Of a DNA stretch of 64,000 nucleotides, positions 29,320 through 41,155 are shown piece after piece; position 1 is the first letter of the stretch; each line of letters begins with the position of its first letter. The stretch spans positions 62,001 through 126,000 of the forward strand of contig JAMJTW010000028.1 of the NCBI GenBank assembly GCA_024281175.1. The letters run 5' to 3'. The notes under the pieces were generated by a model. That model was not told where the DNA came from. It saw nothing but the letters and a program-made list of their open reading frames with translations, and did not search any database. This stretch comes from Candidatus Thiovulum imperiosus (lineage in GTDB: Bacteria; Campylobacterota; Campylobacteria; Campylobacterales; Thiovulaceae). A program made the translations under genes and the position numbers.

Positions 29320-29553
29320 TTAAATCGTAATTTGCTTATTGTAAAGAGCGGATTTTAAAGTCTGTTTCAGCTCTATATATTCTTTTCTCTCTTGTAAAAG
29401 TTCAAAAATAGTTAAAGCCCATTTCGGAATAGGTGTTCTACTATTTGACCAATCATAGATTGTTTGTTTGGAAACACCAACTCTTTCAGCCAACTCTTTT
29501 TGAGTAATTCCCAATTCTCGACAAGTCTTTTTTACTAAATTCTCTTCTTCCAT
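29320..29553 (-). CDS. Small HTH DNA-binding protein
   Basis: MEEENLVKKTCRELGITQKELAERVGVSKQTIYDWSNSRTPIPKWALTIFELLQ. Confidence 0.82.
   Translation of the reverse strand: MEEENLVKKTCRELGITQKELAERVGVSKQTIYDWSNSRTPIPKWALTIFELLQERKEYIELKQTLKSALYNKQITI
29492..29547. repeat. 56-bp block identical to 26469-26524
   Basis: Exact string match seen by eye. Confidence 0.9.
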
Positions 29554-29583
29554 AGTTTTCCTTTTTTGAAATTTTACAAAAAT

Positions 29584-29601
29584 AGGTTTTTTGACAAACC
29601 T
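29584..29601. promoter_or_regulatory. Candidate operator dyad overlapping a TTGACA box
   Basis: AGGTTT-tttgac-AAACCT in the divergent region between the HTH gene (-) and the 29655 gene (+); ttgaca at 29591 and tataat at 29623. Confidence 0.5.
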
Positions 29602-29654
29602 AACTACTTATATATTTTATTGTATAATCTAACAAAAATATATGGATTTATAAT

Positions 29655-31574
29655 ATGACAATTTTAGTAGAAGAGTTGTTTAATAAAAAGTCAAAAATAA
29701 ATTTTTGGAACATCAACAATGAATTTAAATATGAAGTACAAGAAAAGTATGCAAAAGAATTTTTATCATCAATTAACTCTAGTAAAGTTCAAAAATTAAA
29801 TGAACAACAAGTTTTTCAATATGAACAGAGGAATATTAATGGAGAGATATTTTATTTTTTAAAAAGTAATTTTCGAGACATAATTATTATCTATTCTATT
29901 CTTAAATATTTAGTAGGTGAAGACTATAAGAAAGATGAAACATTGGAAAATAGATTGAAAAAATATGGAACAGATATTTTTTCAATGATTGATTTTGAAA
30001 AAAGAGATTTAAAAACATCTTTTCAAAGTGGTAATCGTTCTTCTTTAAAAATGGCAATTGAAAGTTTTCCAGAAATAAAAGAGATAAGAGAGTTAGAAAA
30101 AGACAAAGAAAAAACTCAATCGAAAATTGATGGAATCATAAAAAAACTTGATAGTTCAAGTTTAATTCAGATAGACAATGAAGAGCTTAAAAGTTTGAAT
30201 AGCAAGAAAGATAGTTTTATCAAAAAAATTAGAGAAAAGAAATCAAGATTTATAGATATTATCTTGAACATGCAACTTGAATTTCATGAAATAGAAATGG
30301 ATAATAGTGTAGGTGATGATGAGAACATAACAATAATATCAAAATTAAAAATTAGATTATTGAAGTTTATGCCAAATCAAAAAGATTTTATTAATGATAA
30401 TATAAAAGAATTAGAATATCTTATTGAAGAGATAATGGAGTCTTCTCATAAAAAACCTATTAACTTAAAAAGAAAATCTATTGTTCATGATTTTAGTGAA
30501 TTTTCTATCTCTCTTTTTCCAAATCAAATTTCTATTCAAGGATTAAAAGATGATTTAGTAAAACTAAATGATAAAGATAAATATCTTCAAAATTACTTAA
30601 ATGTAAATTTTTATGGGGTAAATGTTCCTAAGAATGAAATTGAAAATCGTATTAAGAAATTTTTTAAATCTAAAAATTCTCATGAACTTATTCTGAATAT
30701 AGAAAATTTCCTAAAAGATATAAAAATTGGAAATGATTCAAATAAAATATATATTTTTATAAAGAAACTATTTGAAGAGTTTTTAAGATTTTCCCGTGTT
30801 TACAAGAATTTTATTTTAAAATCTGAAGTGTCCTATAAATATTTTCAACTATTACTTTTTGATAGAAGTTTACGACCGTTGATAATAAAACTATTTGATA
30901 TAGGAATGCTTGATAAAGTTTTAGACCATTTAACAATAATAGATATAGCGATAAAATTAGAAGAAAGCATAAATTCAAACAAATACGATAAGGTCAAAAC
31001 TATATTTAATGATAGTAGATTTGATATTTATCAAAATATTGAAAATGAGAAGTTTCTTTTAGAAAAACTTAACTCTATTATTTTACATAAATTCAAAAAC
31101 AAAGATAACTTTAGAAAACATATTCAAAATTCTCTTTATGAACGAAATCAAAAGATTTTAAAGTCTCATATCTTATTTACTGATGCAATTGAAAGAGAAA
31201 TAGATTTTCAAGAAATAAAAGAGAGTTGGAATGAAATAGAAGTTGAACACATATTTCCACAAGAACCAAACTTTGATAGAAGTAAAGAAAATACAAATAC
31301 CCTTGATATTGTTGATTACTCTCTTCAATATTTTGATTTTCAAGATTTATTAGAATATGAACTATATAACTCTCTTACTGGAAACATGCTTTTGTTAGAA
31401 AAAAAACCTAATAAAGAAGCTGGTAATAAGTTTCCTGAAGAGAAATGGAAACCATATGAACTATCAAAATTAGTTGTAAATTTTAAAGTGAGGGATTTTA
31501 AATCAAAAAATAATATCGTAGAAAGAACAGAAGAGTTGCTAAAACCTTATTTAGATATGTATGATAATTTGTAA
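29655..31574 (+). CDS. Protein with C-terminal DUF1524/GmrSD-C-like HNH motif; N-terminal region unrecognised (candidate defence nuclease)
   Basis: EVEHIFPQEPNFDRSKENTN...YNSLTGNMLLLEKKPNKEAGNKFPEEKW resembles the H-I-x-P-Q ... GN-x-L-L-x(n)-N...F-x-x-K pattern of DUF1524. Long Lys/Glu-rich coiled-coil-like N-terminal part. Confidence 0.7.
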   Translation: MTILVEELFNKKSKINFWNINNEFKYEVQEKYAKEFLSSINSSKVQKLNEQQVFQYEQRNINGEIFYFLKSNFRDIIIIYSILKYLVGEDYKKDETLENRLKKYGTDIFSMIDFEKRDLKTSFQSGNRSSLKMAIESFPEIKEIRELEKDKEKTQSKIDGIIKKLDSSSLIQIDNEELKSLNSKKDSFIKKIREKKSRFIDIILNMQLEFHEIEMDNSVGDDENITIISKLKIRLLKFMPNQKDFINDNIKELEYLIEEIMESSHKKPINLKRKSIVHDFSEFSISLFPNQISIQGLKDDLVKLNDKDKYLQNYLNVNFYGVNVPKNEIENRIKKFFKSKNSHELILNIENFLKDIKIGNDSNKIYIFIKKLFEEFLRFSRVYKNFILKSEVSYKYFQLLLFDRSLRPLIIKLFDIGMLDKVLDHLTIIDIAIKLEESINSNKYDKVKTIFNDSRFDIYQNIENEKFLLEKLNSIILHKFKNKDNFRKHIQNSLYERNQKILKSHILFTDAIEREIDFQEIKESWNEIEVEHIFPQEPNFDRSKENTNTLDIVDYSLQYFDFQDLLEYELYNSLTGNMLLLEKKPNKEAGNKFPEEKWKPYELSKLVVNFKVRDFKSKNNIVERTEELLKPYLDMYDNL

Positions 31575-31592
31575 TTTCCCCAAAAGGGGAAA
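31572..31592. terminator. Hairpin at stop codon of the HNH gene, next to atpD stop
   Basis: taaTTTCCCCaaaaGGGGAAAg. Confidence 0.6.
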
Positions 31593-31608
31593 GAAGAAAA
31601 GAAACTAA

Positions 31609-33907
<2,299 letters not shown>

Positions 33908-33920
33908 TTCTACTCCCTAG

Positions 33921-35429
33921 TTATGAAAAACTAACTTTGAACTCTTCGAGTGCTTTTGTTAAAGTCTCTTCAGTCTCTTTAGTAAGTTTCTTATCAGCTA
34001 CGATTTGTTTTGGAAGTTCAGCGTATTTGCTATCTATAAACGAGTAGAGACCACTTTCAAAAGCAGGAACTTTCTTCGCATCGATAGAGTCAAAATATCC
34101 TTTGTTTCCAGCATAAATTGCCATAACTTGATACTCTGGAGCAATTGGAGAGTATGGAGGTTGTTTAAGAACTTCTACCATTCTTGCACCTCTCTCAAGT
34201 TGCTTTCGAGAAGCCTCATCAAGGTCAGAAGCAAATTGTGCAAATGCTTGAAGTTCTCTATATTGAGCAAGGTCTAATCTTAGAGTTCCAGCAACCTGTT
34301 TTGTAGCTTTGATTTGAGCTGCACCACCAACTCTTGAAACAGAGATACCAACATTAATTGCAGGTCTTACACCCGAGTTGAATAGGTCTGTTTCTAAGAA
34401 GATTTGTCCATCTGTAATTGAAATTACATTTGTTGGAACATAAGCAGCAACATCTCCAGCTTGAGTCTCAACGATTGGTAATGCTGTTAAAGAACCAGCA
34501 CCTTTTTCATCGCTAAGTTTTGCAGCTCTCTCAAGAAGTCGACTGTGTAAATAGAAAACATCACCTGGGAACGCTTCTCGACCTGGAGGTCTTCGGAGAA
34601 TTAGAGACATCTCTCGGTATGCAACAGAGTGTTTTGAAAGGTCATCATAGATGATAAGACCATGTTGTCCATTGTCTCTGAAGTATTCACCCATCGTCAC
34701 ACCTGTATATGGTGCTAAGAATTGTAAAGCAGAAGACTCAGATGCAGAAGCAGAAACAATAGTTGTATATTCCATAGCTCCAGCCTCTTCAAGTCTCTTA
34801 ACAATTTGTGCAATTGAAGATTTCTTTTGACCAACAGCTACGTAAATACATTTTACATCTCGACCTTTCTGATTTATAATTGTATCGATTGCAACAGTAG
34901 TTTTACCTGTTTGTCGGTCTCCAATGATAAGCTCTCTCTGTCCTCGACCAATTGGAACAAGTGCATCGATTGCTTTAATACCTGTATGAAGTGGCTCATG
35001 AACAGACTTTCTAGCCATAATTCCTGGCGCTTTCTCTTCAACAAATCTATGTTCAGCAGCTTCGATTTCACCTTTTCCATCAATAGGCTCACCAAGAGCA
35101 TTTACAACTCTTCCAAGCATATTTGGACCAACAGGAGCTTTAAGAAGTTGTCCGAGTCTTTTTACAGATGCACCCTCTCGAAGATGAGAACCATCACCAA
35201 GAATAACGATACCAACAGAGTCTTCCTCTAAGTTTAGAGCCATACCCTTAGTACCGTCTTCAAACTCGACCATCTCACCAGCCATAACATTTGTTAGACC
35301 GTAAACTTTTGCGATGTTATCAGCTAAAGTTAGAACTTTTCCAGTCTCATTTATATCGACAGAAAGTTCAAAATTAGCAATTCTCTCTTTAATTATCGAG
35401 CTAATTTCATCAGCTTGAATTTTTGCCAC
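33921..35429 (-). CDS. atpA: F0F1 ATP synthase subunit alpha
   Basis: [59 protein letters not shown]. Confidence 0.97.
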   Translation of the reverse strand: MAKIQADEISSIIKERIANFELSVDINETGKVLTLADNIAKVYGLTNVMAGEMVEFEDGTKGMALNLEEDSVGIVILGDGSHLREGASVKRLGQLLKAPVGPNMLGRVVNALGEPIDGKGEIEAAEHRFVEEKAPGIMARKSVHEPLHTGIKAIDALVPIGRGQRELIIGDRQTGKTTVAIDTIINQKGRDVKCIYVAVGQKKSSIAQIVKRLEEAGAMEYTTIVSASASESSALQFLAPYTGVTMGEYFRDNGQHGLIIYDDLSKHSVAYREMSLILRRPPGREAFPGDVFYLHSRLLERAAKLSDEKGAGSLTALPIVETQAGDVAAYVPTNVISITDGQIFLETDLFNSGVRPAINVGISVSRVGGAAQIKATKQVAGTLRLDLAQYRELQAFAQFASDLDEASRKQLERGARMVEVLKQPPYSPIAPEYQVMAIYAGNKGYFDSIDAKKVPAFESGLYSFIDSKYAELPKQIVADKKLTKETEETLTKALEEFKVSFS

Positions 35430-35441
35430 ATGGACTCCTTT

Positions 35442-35951
35442 CTATATTGCTTTTAAAATGTGATTTATCATATCAGTTTCAACTCTCGATTTTGAAATCG
35501 AAATCTCAACATGAAGATTTGGAATTACTACTTTCACTCCACTAACTTCAGATTTTTTTGAAACCAAACTTATCTCTTTTCCTAGCTTTTTGCTAATTCC
35601 CTCTGCAATTGCATTTAGAGTTTCGATATTGATACTCTCTACTGAAAGTAGTTCTCCCTCAAATTTCCCCTGTTGAGAAGAAATTAGAAAATCTAACTCT
35701 TTTGCAATTGCTGGAATTTCTGAAACTCTACCATTCTTTACTAACAATTTAAAAAAGTTTCTTACTTTTACATTTTCAGAAGTTGCAAAAAGAATCTCCT
35801 CTTTTTGAGAATCTGAAGATAAATTTGAAGTTAAAACAGTTTTAAATTTGGAATCTGAAAAATTTTCAGAAAGCAGAGAAAGAATTTCTAAAAACTCTTC
35901 TAAGTTTTCACCATCTAAGGCTTTTACATATCTTTTAGCTATTACACTCAT
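35442..35951 (-). CDS. atpH: F0F1 ATP synthase subunit delta
   Basis: Position in operon; MSVIAKRYVKALDG...FFKLLVKNGRVSEIPAIAKEL. Confidence 0.9.
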   Translation of the reverse strand: MSVIAKRYVKALDGENLEEFLEILSLLSENFSDSKFKTVLTSNLSSDSQKEEILFATSENVKVRNFFKLLVKNGRVSEIPAIAKELDFLISSQQGKFEGELLSVESINIETLNAIAEGISKKLGKEISLVSKKSEVSGVKVVIPNLHVEISISKSRVETDMINHILKAI

Positions 35952-36464
35952 TTATGAAACCTTTTTCTGAAGAGTTTTAGAGAGAGATTCAGAATCGAGA
36001 CCTAACTCGCCTTTCATCACTTCTTTGAGAACCTCATCAACAACATTTTGAACCATTTTTCTCTCTTCGAGTTCAGTTAGTTCAGAATTCTGTTTTTCCA
36101 AGATTGCTAAATCGTTTTGAAGAGATGCTTCAATTTTTTCAACTGAAAGTTGAGCTTCTCGTTTTGCATCAGTAACAATCATTCCAGCTTTTCTTTTAGC
36201 TTCAATAAGCTCTTCTTGAGCTTTTTCAAGTTGTGCTTTAGAATCTTCTAATCTTTTCTCATTTCTTTTGAACTCATTCTCAATAGAATTTGTTCTATCA
36301 GATAAAAAATTTCGAATAGGTTTAGCAATTAGATAGTAGAGAATTCCTGCAAAAACGAAGAAGTTAAATGCTCTCTCAATGATATCTTTCTCAACACCTT
36401 CACCACCACCAGATGCTAAAAGAGTTAGAGAAGAGAAGAGAAGCAGGGTTGCCAGTTTTACCAT
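35952..36464 (-). CDS. atpF: F0F1 ATP synthase subunit b
   Basis: Single N-terminal TM plus long charged helix; FLSDRTNSIENEFKRNEKRLEDSKAQLEKAQEEL. Confidence 0.88.
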   Translation of the reverse strand: MVKLATLLLFSSLTLLASGGGEGVEKDIIERAFNFFVFAGILYYLIAKPIRNFLSDRTNSIENEFKRNEKRLEDSKAQLEKAQEELIEAKRKAGMIVTDAKREAQLSVEKIEASLQNDLAILEKQNSELTELEERKMVQNVVDEVLKEVMKGELGLDSESLSKTLQKKVS

Positions 36465-36473
36465 TCTATTCTC

Positions 36474-36896
36474 CTAAATTGAAGCAAATCTATCTTTAAG
36501 AGCTACTTCGATAGAACTTCTATCAGCTAGAAGATGACCTCTTAGAGCAGTTTTCTCTTTTTCAAGTTCTTCAATAAAACTTTTATAACTTTCTGCTAGA
36601 GTTTCTCTCTTCTCAAGTAGTTTCTTTGCAACAGACTCTTTTGCTTCTGAAATCATAGTCTCCTTAATTGAGACCGCCTCATGCCTTGCACTAGCTAGAA
36701 TATTTTCAGACTCCTTTTTTAGAGCCTCAATTTCTGAGCTATTCTGATTAACAGAGTCTCTATCACCTTTTAATTTTGCCTCTCTATCGTCCATATATTT
36801 CAAAAGAGGTTTATATAGAACATTGTTAAGGTAAACTATTAGGGAAATAAAGACTGCAAGAGTAACAACTAGAAGTATAGGGTTTATGTCTAACAT
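36474..36896 (-). CDS. atpF': F0F1 ATP synthase subunit b'
   Basis: Second b-like subunit heading the operon; YKPLLKYMDDREAKLKGDRDSVNQNSSEIEALKKE. Confidence 0.87.
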   Translation of the reverse strand: MLDINPILLVVTLAVFISLIVYLNNVLYKPLLKYMDDREAKLKGDRDSVNQNSSEIEALKKESENILASARHEAVSIKETMISEAKESVAKKLLEKRETLAESYKSFIEELEKEKTALRGHLLADRSSIEVALKDRFASI

Positions 36897-36997
36897 CTAA
36901 GATTACTCCCTAAGTTTTCGGCGATTATACCCTATTTCTTTTAATTCCGTTTTAAGAAATATAAATTTTATATTTCTAATAAATATAAGTTATATTG

Positions 36998-37651
36998 CTA
37001 AAAATTCCCTTTTAGAACTCTGTTTCGCTTCTCTTTTGGAAACTTCTCAATTGCGTATCTCAAAGTAGTTCTTGGAATTCTGGAGTAGTGCTTTTTAAGA
37101 AAAAGTAGAAGAGTCTCTATCTCTCTTTTTCCAACTTCTCGAAGCATCCAACCAACAGCTTTATGAATAAGGTCTTCTTTATCTTTAAGTAGCATTTCTG
37201 AAATTTCCAAAGTATCTCCAAATTCTCCTTTTCGAATAGGTGTAAAAGTGGAGATAATTGAAGCTCTTCGAGTAAAAAGGTGTGATGAGGTAGCAAGTTC
37301 TCTTCTAAGTTCTAAAGAGATATCTCCTAAAATTTTGTGTGCTGAAACATCGATATAGTCCCAATTTGTAAGAAGATATAAGTTTTCCAAATAGAAGTTT
37401 TGAATTTCTAAAGAGAGTTTCTTTTCTGTTAAAACTATTACACCAAAAAGTTTTACTTCATGAAACTCATTTTGAAGTAGAGTTTTGATTTCAGAAAGTT
37501 CTAAATCTCTATATCTTTTTGCAATTTTTCTTAAATCTGGAATGTAAATTCCAAGAAATTTTTCATTATCTTGATTTTTGAAATATCTTGCAACTTGTTC
37601 TACTCTTTCTGGTTTAGATAAAAAGAAAATCTCTTCTAGTACTTTTTTCAT
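36998..37651 (-). CDS. DNA alkylation repair protein (AlkD-like HEAT repeat)
   Basis: FLGIYIPDLRKIAKRYRDL...TNWDYIDVSAHKILGD...KEDLIHKAVGWMLREVGKR. Confidence 0.9.
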   Translation of the reverse strand: MKKVLEEIFFLSKPERVEQVARYFKNQDNEKFLGIYIPDLRKIAKRYRDLELSEIKTLLQNEFHEVKLFGVIVLTEKKLSLEIQNFYLENLYLLTNWDYIDVSAHKILGDISLELRRELATSSHLFTRRASIISTFTPIRKGEFGDTLEISEMLLKDKEDLIHKAVGWMLREVGKREIETLLLFLKKHYSRIPRTTLRYAIEKFPKEKRNRVLKGNF

Positions 37652-37661
37652 ATAAATTTAC

Positions 37662-38888
37662 TTAGTCCTTAAATATGTTGCCAACTCCAGAAACTCTATT
37701 AATTAGAAGACTCTCTTTAAAAACTCTACTATCTTCAGCACCAAGATAGAGATTTGAAATTACAGTTCTACCATAAAGTTTTCTATCTCCAGCTTCTCTC
37801 GATTTAAGTCCCCAAAGATTGTGAAGAATAAAAGCCTGATTTTTATACTCTCCAATATAGAGCATAACATGACCTTTTAAATAGAGAATAGTTTCAAAAG
37901 GTTTGGCATATTTTAAAATCTCTTTTTCTCTCTCTTCAATATCTAAAATTTCAGAAACTGATTCTGAATTTAGATAATCTATTTGAGCTTTAGAGTTTCG
38001 AGGTAACCAAATTCCAAAAGGGAGGAAGAAGTCTCGAGTCATAGCTGAACAGTCACGATTAGAAAAGAGTCCACCCCAACCATATTTCTCTTTAAGAAGC
38101 TCTTTTGAGATATCTTTCACACTTTTAGAACTCATTTTTAAAGGAAATCTTTGTGCTACATCTTTAGAAACTTCTGTAATTTCACCATTTGGTAGAGAGA
38201 TTTCAAAACTATTTTCCAGCTCTTTGGAAATTGGAAATATGGTTGCAAGTTTAGAGTAGAAGAGAAATTTCGAGTTCTTATAGATAGGAGTTCTATCTTT
38301 TAAAATTACGATAAATTCGCTATTTTGAAATTTAGAAATAGACTCATTATCTAAAATTTGCAAATTTGCAACTGGTATCCAGCCCATTGTAAAAGAGCTT
38401 TGAACAAAAGCCCAAGCTCTATCTTTTGAGTAGTGAGAGATGAAAATCGGTTTTCCGATTTTAAGTGCTGAGTTTTGATTGTAGTCAAAAGGGAAGTTCC
38501 AAGTTTCCTTGAAAATCGGTTTTTCTGTTGGGAAAAGTCGTAGAGAGGTATTTGAAGTTGTGATACCTTTTCTGTTTTCTACTCCAAAATTTTCTAAATT
38601 TGAATTTTTTAGTAGTTCTAACTTTTCACTTTCTAAAAGAGGTAACTTATTTTCACCTTTATATGCATGTTCTAAAAAGTCATCATATTGCCAAAGAGGT
38701 TCTTTTTCTGAAACCTCATCAATATTCCAAGGTTCAAAGTATTCACTTTTGAACTTCTCTAAATCTATCTCTGCTGATGAGGTGTACTTTTCAGCGAAAT
38801 AGTCTATTCCAACATCTTCTGCAACTTTTTTAGAGTAGTCTATTTGTGAACAACCAGCAAATAGAAATAGAAAAAATAGATATCTCAT
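37662..38888 (-). CDS. SH3 / NlpC-P60 family lipoprotein
   Basis: Lipobox LFAGCSQ; KYGWGGLFSNRDCSAMTRDFFLPFGIWLPRNSKAQ; KGHVMLYIGEYKNQAFILHNLWG. Confidence 0.85.
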   Translation of the reverse strand: MRYLFFLFLFAGCSQIDYSKKVAEDVGIDYFAEKYTSSAEIDLEKFKSEYFEPWNIDEVSEKEPLWQYDDFLEHAYKGENKLPLLESEKLELLKNSNLENFGVENRKGITTSNTSLRLFPTEKPIFKETWNFPFDYNQNSALKIGKPIFISHYSKDRAWAFVQSSFTMGWIPVANLQILDNESISKFQNSEFIVILKDRTPIYKNSKFLFYSKLATIFPISKELENSFEISLPNGEITEVSKDVAQRFPLKMSSKSVKDISKELLKEKYGWGGLFSNRDCSAMTRDFFLPFGIWLPRNSKAQIDYLNSESVSEILDIEEREKEILKYAKPFETILYLKGHVMLYIGEYKNQAFILHNLWGLKSREAGDRKLYGRTVISNLYLGAEDSRVFKESLLINRVSGVGNIFKD

Positions 38889-39997
38889 ATTTTAAAAACC
38901 CCATCTTCAAATCTTACAAGCTCCCACTCTTTCAACTTCCGAATTGCATCATCAATCTCAAAATCTATCTTTACTCCAAACTCTTTAAAGATATATTTCT
39001 CAATCTCCATATCTAAATTCTCTCTTGAAATCTCTTTATGTTTATAGATAAAAATATAGCTCAAAAATGTCTCTTTACTCTCTTCACTCTCTGCTAAATC
39101 TAACAAATTCATAATTGAACCTCGATTGTTGTCAAGATTATGAAAATAGAGATTATTTGCTAATGTCATCATATATTTGTTTCTTTGATAAAATACATTC
39201 TTCACTTGTCTCCAGATAAGAACTCCTAAACCAACAATCCCTGAAAGAACTACCATTGGTTCAAAAGTCACAATTTTTGTAACAACAGGCATTATTCCTC
39301 CTACTGTTCCACCTCCTCCTAAAACTATAAGTTTGATTTTGTCAAAAAGGTTTATTCCAACTTGACTATTTGGAAACAGCATCTCCAAATCATTTTCTGG
39401 AATCTCTTTAAAAGATTTGAGATAAATCTTATGAGAATCAAACTCTGAATTTTCATCATCTTTTGGTTGAATCACCATAAAGATTCTTTTGAAAACTCCA
39501 AAACTTCTCTCTCTCTCTTTTAAATATGCCCATCTCCAATCTCTCTCGGTAACAGTTTTTATTGCTGTACCCTTATAGTAAAGTTTCATATAAGAGTATT
39601 TTTCAAAATCAACTGTTACATTAACACCATAAATTGAGTTATTTTCAAAAGCCTTTTGCAACTTCTCTTCTGAAAGTTTTTCAAAATTTGCTTGATTCAA
39701 AATTTCAGAAAGCTGTTTGATAAATTTATCTTTTGATTCTGGTTGCTTCTTTTTAGTTATATTTGGAGAGTCTGGATTGAAAGGCTCATATCCATATTTT
39801 AAATCTTGAAAAGTTTTATAAAATTTGTGATGAAACTCCTCTCTGAGTCTCTCTCCAAATTCAGAAATTTCTCTCTTCTCTGCTACATCTTCAAAAAGAG
39901 AGAGAGAGTTTTCTACTAACTCCCTGTAAGTAATTGGGATAAATCTTTCTAAAACATTATGATTATAAACTACATTCATTCTTAAGAACCCTTCCAT
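38885..39997 (-). CDS. DUF3754/TMEM143-like membrane protein
   Basis: RFIPITYRELVENSL at N-terminus, LKLYYKGTA-type region, FDKIKLIVLGGGGTVGGIMPVVTKI TM segment, FYQRNKYMMTLANNLYFHNLDNNRGSI. Confidence 0.75.
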   Translation of the reverse strand: MEGFLRMNVVYNHNVLERFIPITYRELVENSLSLFEDVAEKREISEFGERLREEFHHKFYKTFQDLKYGYEPFNPDSPNITKKKQPESKDKFIKQLSEILNQANFEKLSEEKLQKAFENNSIYGVNVTVDFEKYSYMKLYYKGTAIKTVTERDWRWAYLKERERSFGVFKRIFMVIQPKDDENSEFDSHKIYLKSFKEIPENDLEMLFPNSQVGINLFDKIKLIVLGGGGTVGGIMPVVTKIVTFEPMVVLSGIVGLGVLIWRQVKNVFYQRNKYMMTLANNLYFHNLDNNRGSIMNLLDLAESEESKETFLSYIFIYKHKEISRENLDMEIEKYIFKEFGVKIDFEIDDAIRKLKEWELVRFEDGVFKI

Positions 39998-40054
39998 TAG
40001 TTCCTCCTAAAAGAGTTGTAAAAGTTTTGGGGGATAGTTCCTAGAAATAGGAAC

Positions 40055-40618
40055 TTATTGATATTTATCTAAGAAAGTTTGCAGTCCACCTTTATAACCA
40101 GTACCAACTGCTTGAAATTTCCAAGAACCATTTTTCTTATAGAGTTTTCCAAACTCCAAAGCTGTCTCTGTGCTGAAATCTTCATCAAGTTCATATTTTG
40201 CAACCTCTTTTCCACTGTCCATAAGCCGAATAGAAGAGTTTGCAACTTGTCCAAAATTCTGTTTTCTAGCTTCAGCTTCATGAATTGTAACAACAAAAAC
40301 TATCTCTGTAATCTTTTCATCAATTTTTGCTAAATCAACAAAGATAACCTCATCATCACCATCTCCAGCACCAGTTCTATTGTCTCCATAGTGAAGAACC
40401 GAACTATCTTCTGAGCTCTTGTTGTTGTAGAACACAAAGAAATTTGTTGATGGAAGTTTTGAATTTTTATCTAGCATAAAAACAGAAGCGTCTAAATCAA
40501 AATCACTACCCGTATCTGTACTATTTATATCCCAACCAAGTCCAACTGTTATCTTTTCTAGTTCTGGAGCTTCTTTTGTTAAATCTACTCTTTCACCTTT
40601 ACTTAACAATCCAAACAT
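40055..40618 (-). CDS. TerD family protein
   Basis: ITVGLGWDINSTDTGSDFDLDASVFMLDKNSKL...SSVLHYGDNRTGAGDGDDEVIFVDLAKI. Confidence 0.93.
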   Translation of the reverse strand: MFGLLSKGERVDLTKEAPELEKITVGLGWDINSTDTGSDFDLDASVFMLDKNSKLPSTNFFVFYNNKSSEDSSVLHYGDNRTGAGDGDDEVIFVDLAKIDEKITEIVFVVTIHEAEARKQNFGQVANSSIRLMDSGKEVAKYELDEDFSTETALEFGKLYKKNGSWKFQAVGTGYKGGLQTFLDKYQ

Positions 40619-41155
40619 CTATTTACTCCCGAAATCTTCTAATAGTTTTTCTAAATCTTCGTCTGACAAAAGGTCGCTTGTACTATCTCCCTCAATATGT
40701 CTTGCTGAAGAGACTCTTTTTGAGTCTTCCACTTTTCCGCTAAAAAGATGGTTCATGTAGTTTGCTAAAGTTCTCATTAAATTTACTACTCTCTCAATTT
40801 TTTGACGATGAATATCTTGATACTGCATTGTATCTGTAATGTAGAGTATCTCATCATGACTATTTGCAATAGTCTCTTTAAACTCTACTACGCTTTTTAA
40901 AGTATCTCGATTTTTAGAAATAGCAATTTTAAAAAGAGTCGTTTCTGGAAACTTTTTCTCCATATTTTCCAATATATCTATATTGATATTTAGAGTAGCT
41001 TCCAATTTAGCAATACCCTTTTCTATATCATCAAAAGAGCCACCTAAAGTATCGAGTGAGTCAAATATCTCAAGAGCTTTCTCTTCAGAGTCTTTTGTAA
41101 CTGTATCTAACTCTTCAACAACTTTTTGACCATTACTTATTTCCAAATGACGCAA
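40619..41155 (-). CDS. CheZ-like protein (epsilon-type), copy 1
   Basis: ITDTMQYQDIHRQKIERVVNLMRTLANYMNHLFSG; C-terminal LLSDEDLEKLLEDFG. Confidence 0.75.
   Translation of the reverse strand: MRHLEISNGQKVVEELDTVTKDSEEKALEIFDSLDTLGGSFDDIEKGIAKLEATLNINIDILENMEKKFPETTLFKIAISKNRDTLKSVVEFKETIANSHDEILYITDTMQYQDIHRQKIERVVNLMRTLANYMNHLFSGKVEDSKRVSSARHIEGDSTSDLLSDEDLEKLLEDFGSK

Noticed and set aside
34005-35231. + strand ORFs within atpA
   Set aside because: Antisense shadows of atpA; low-complexity composition.
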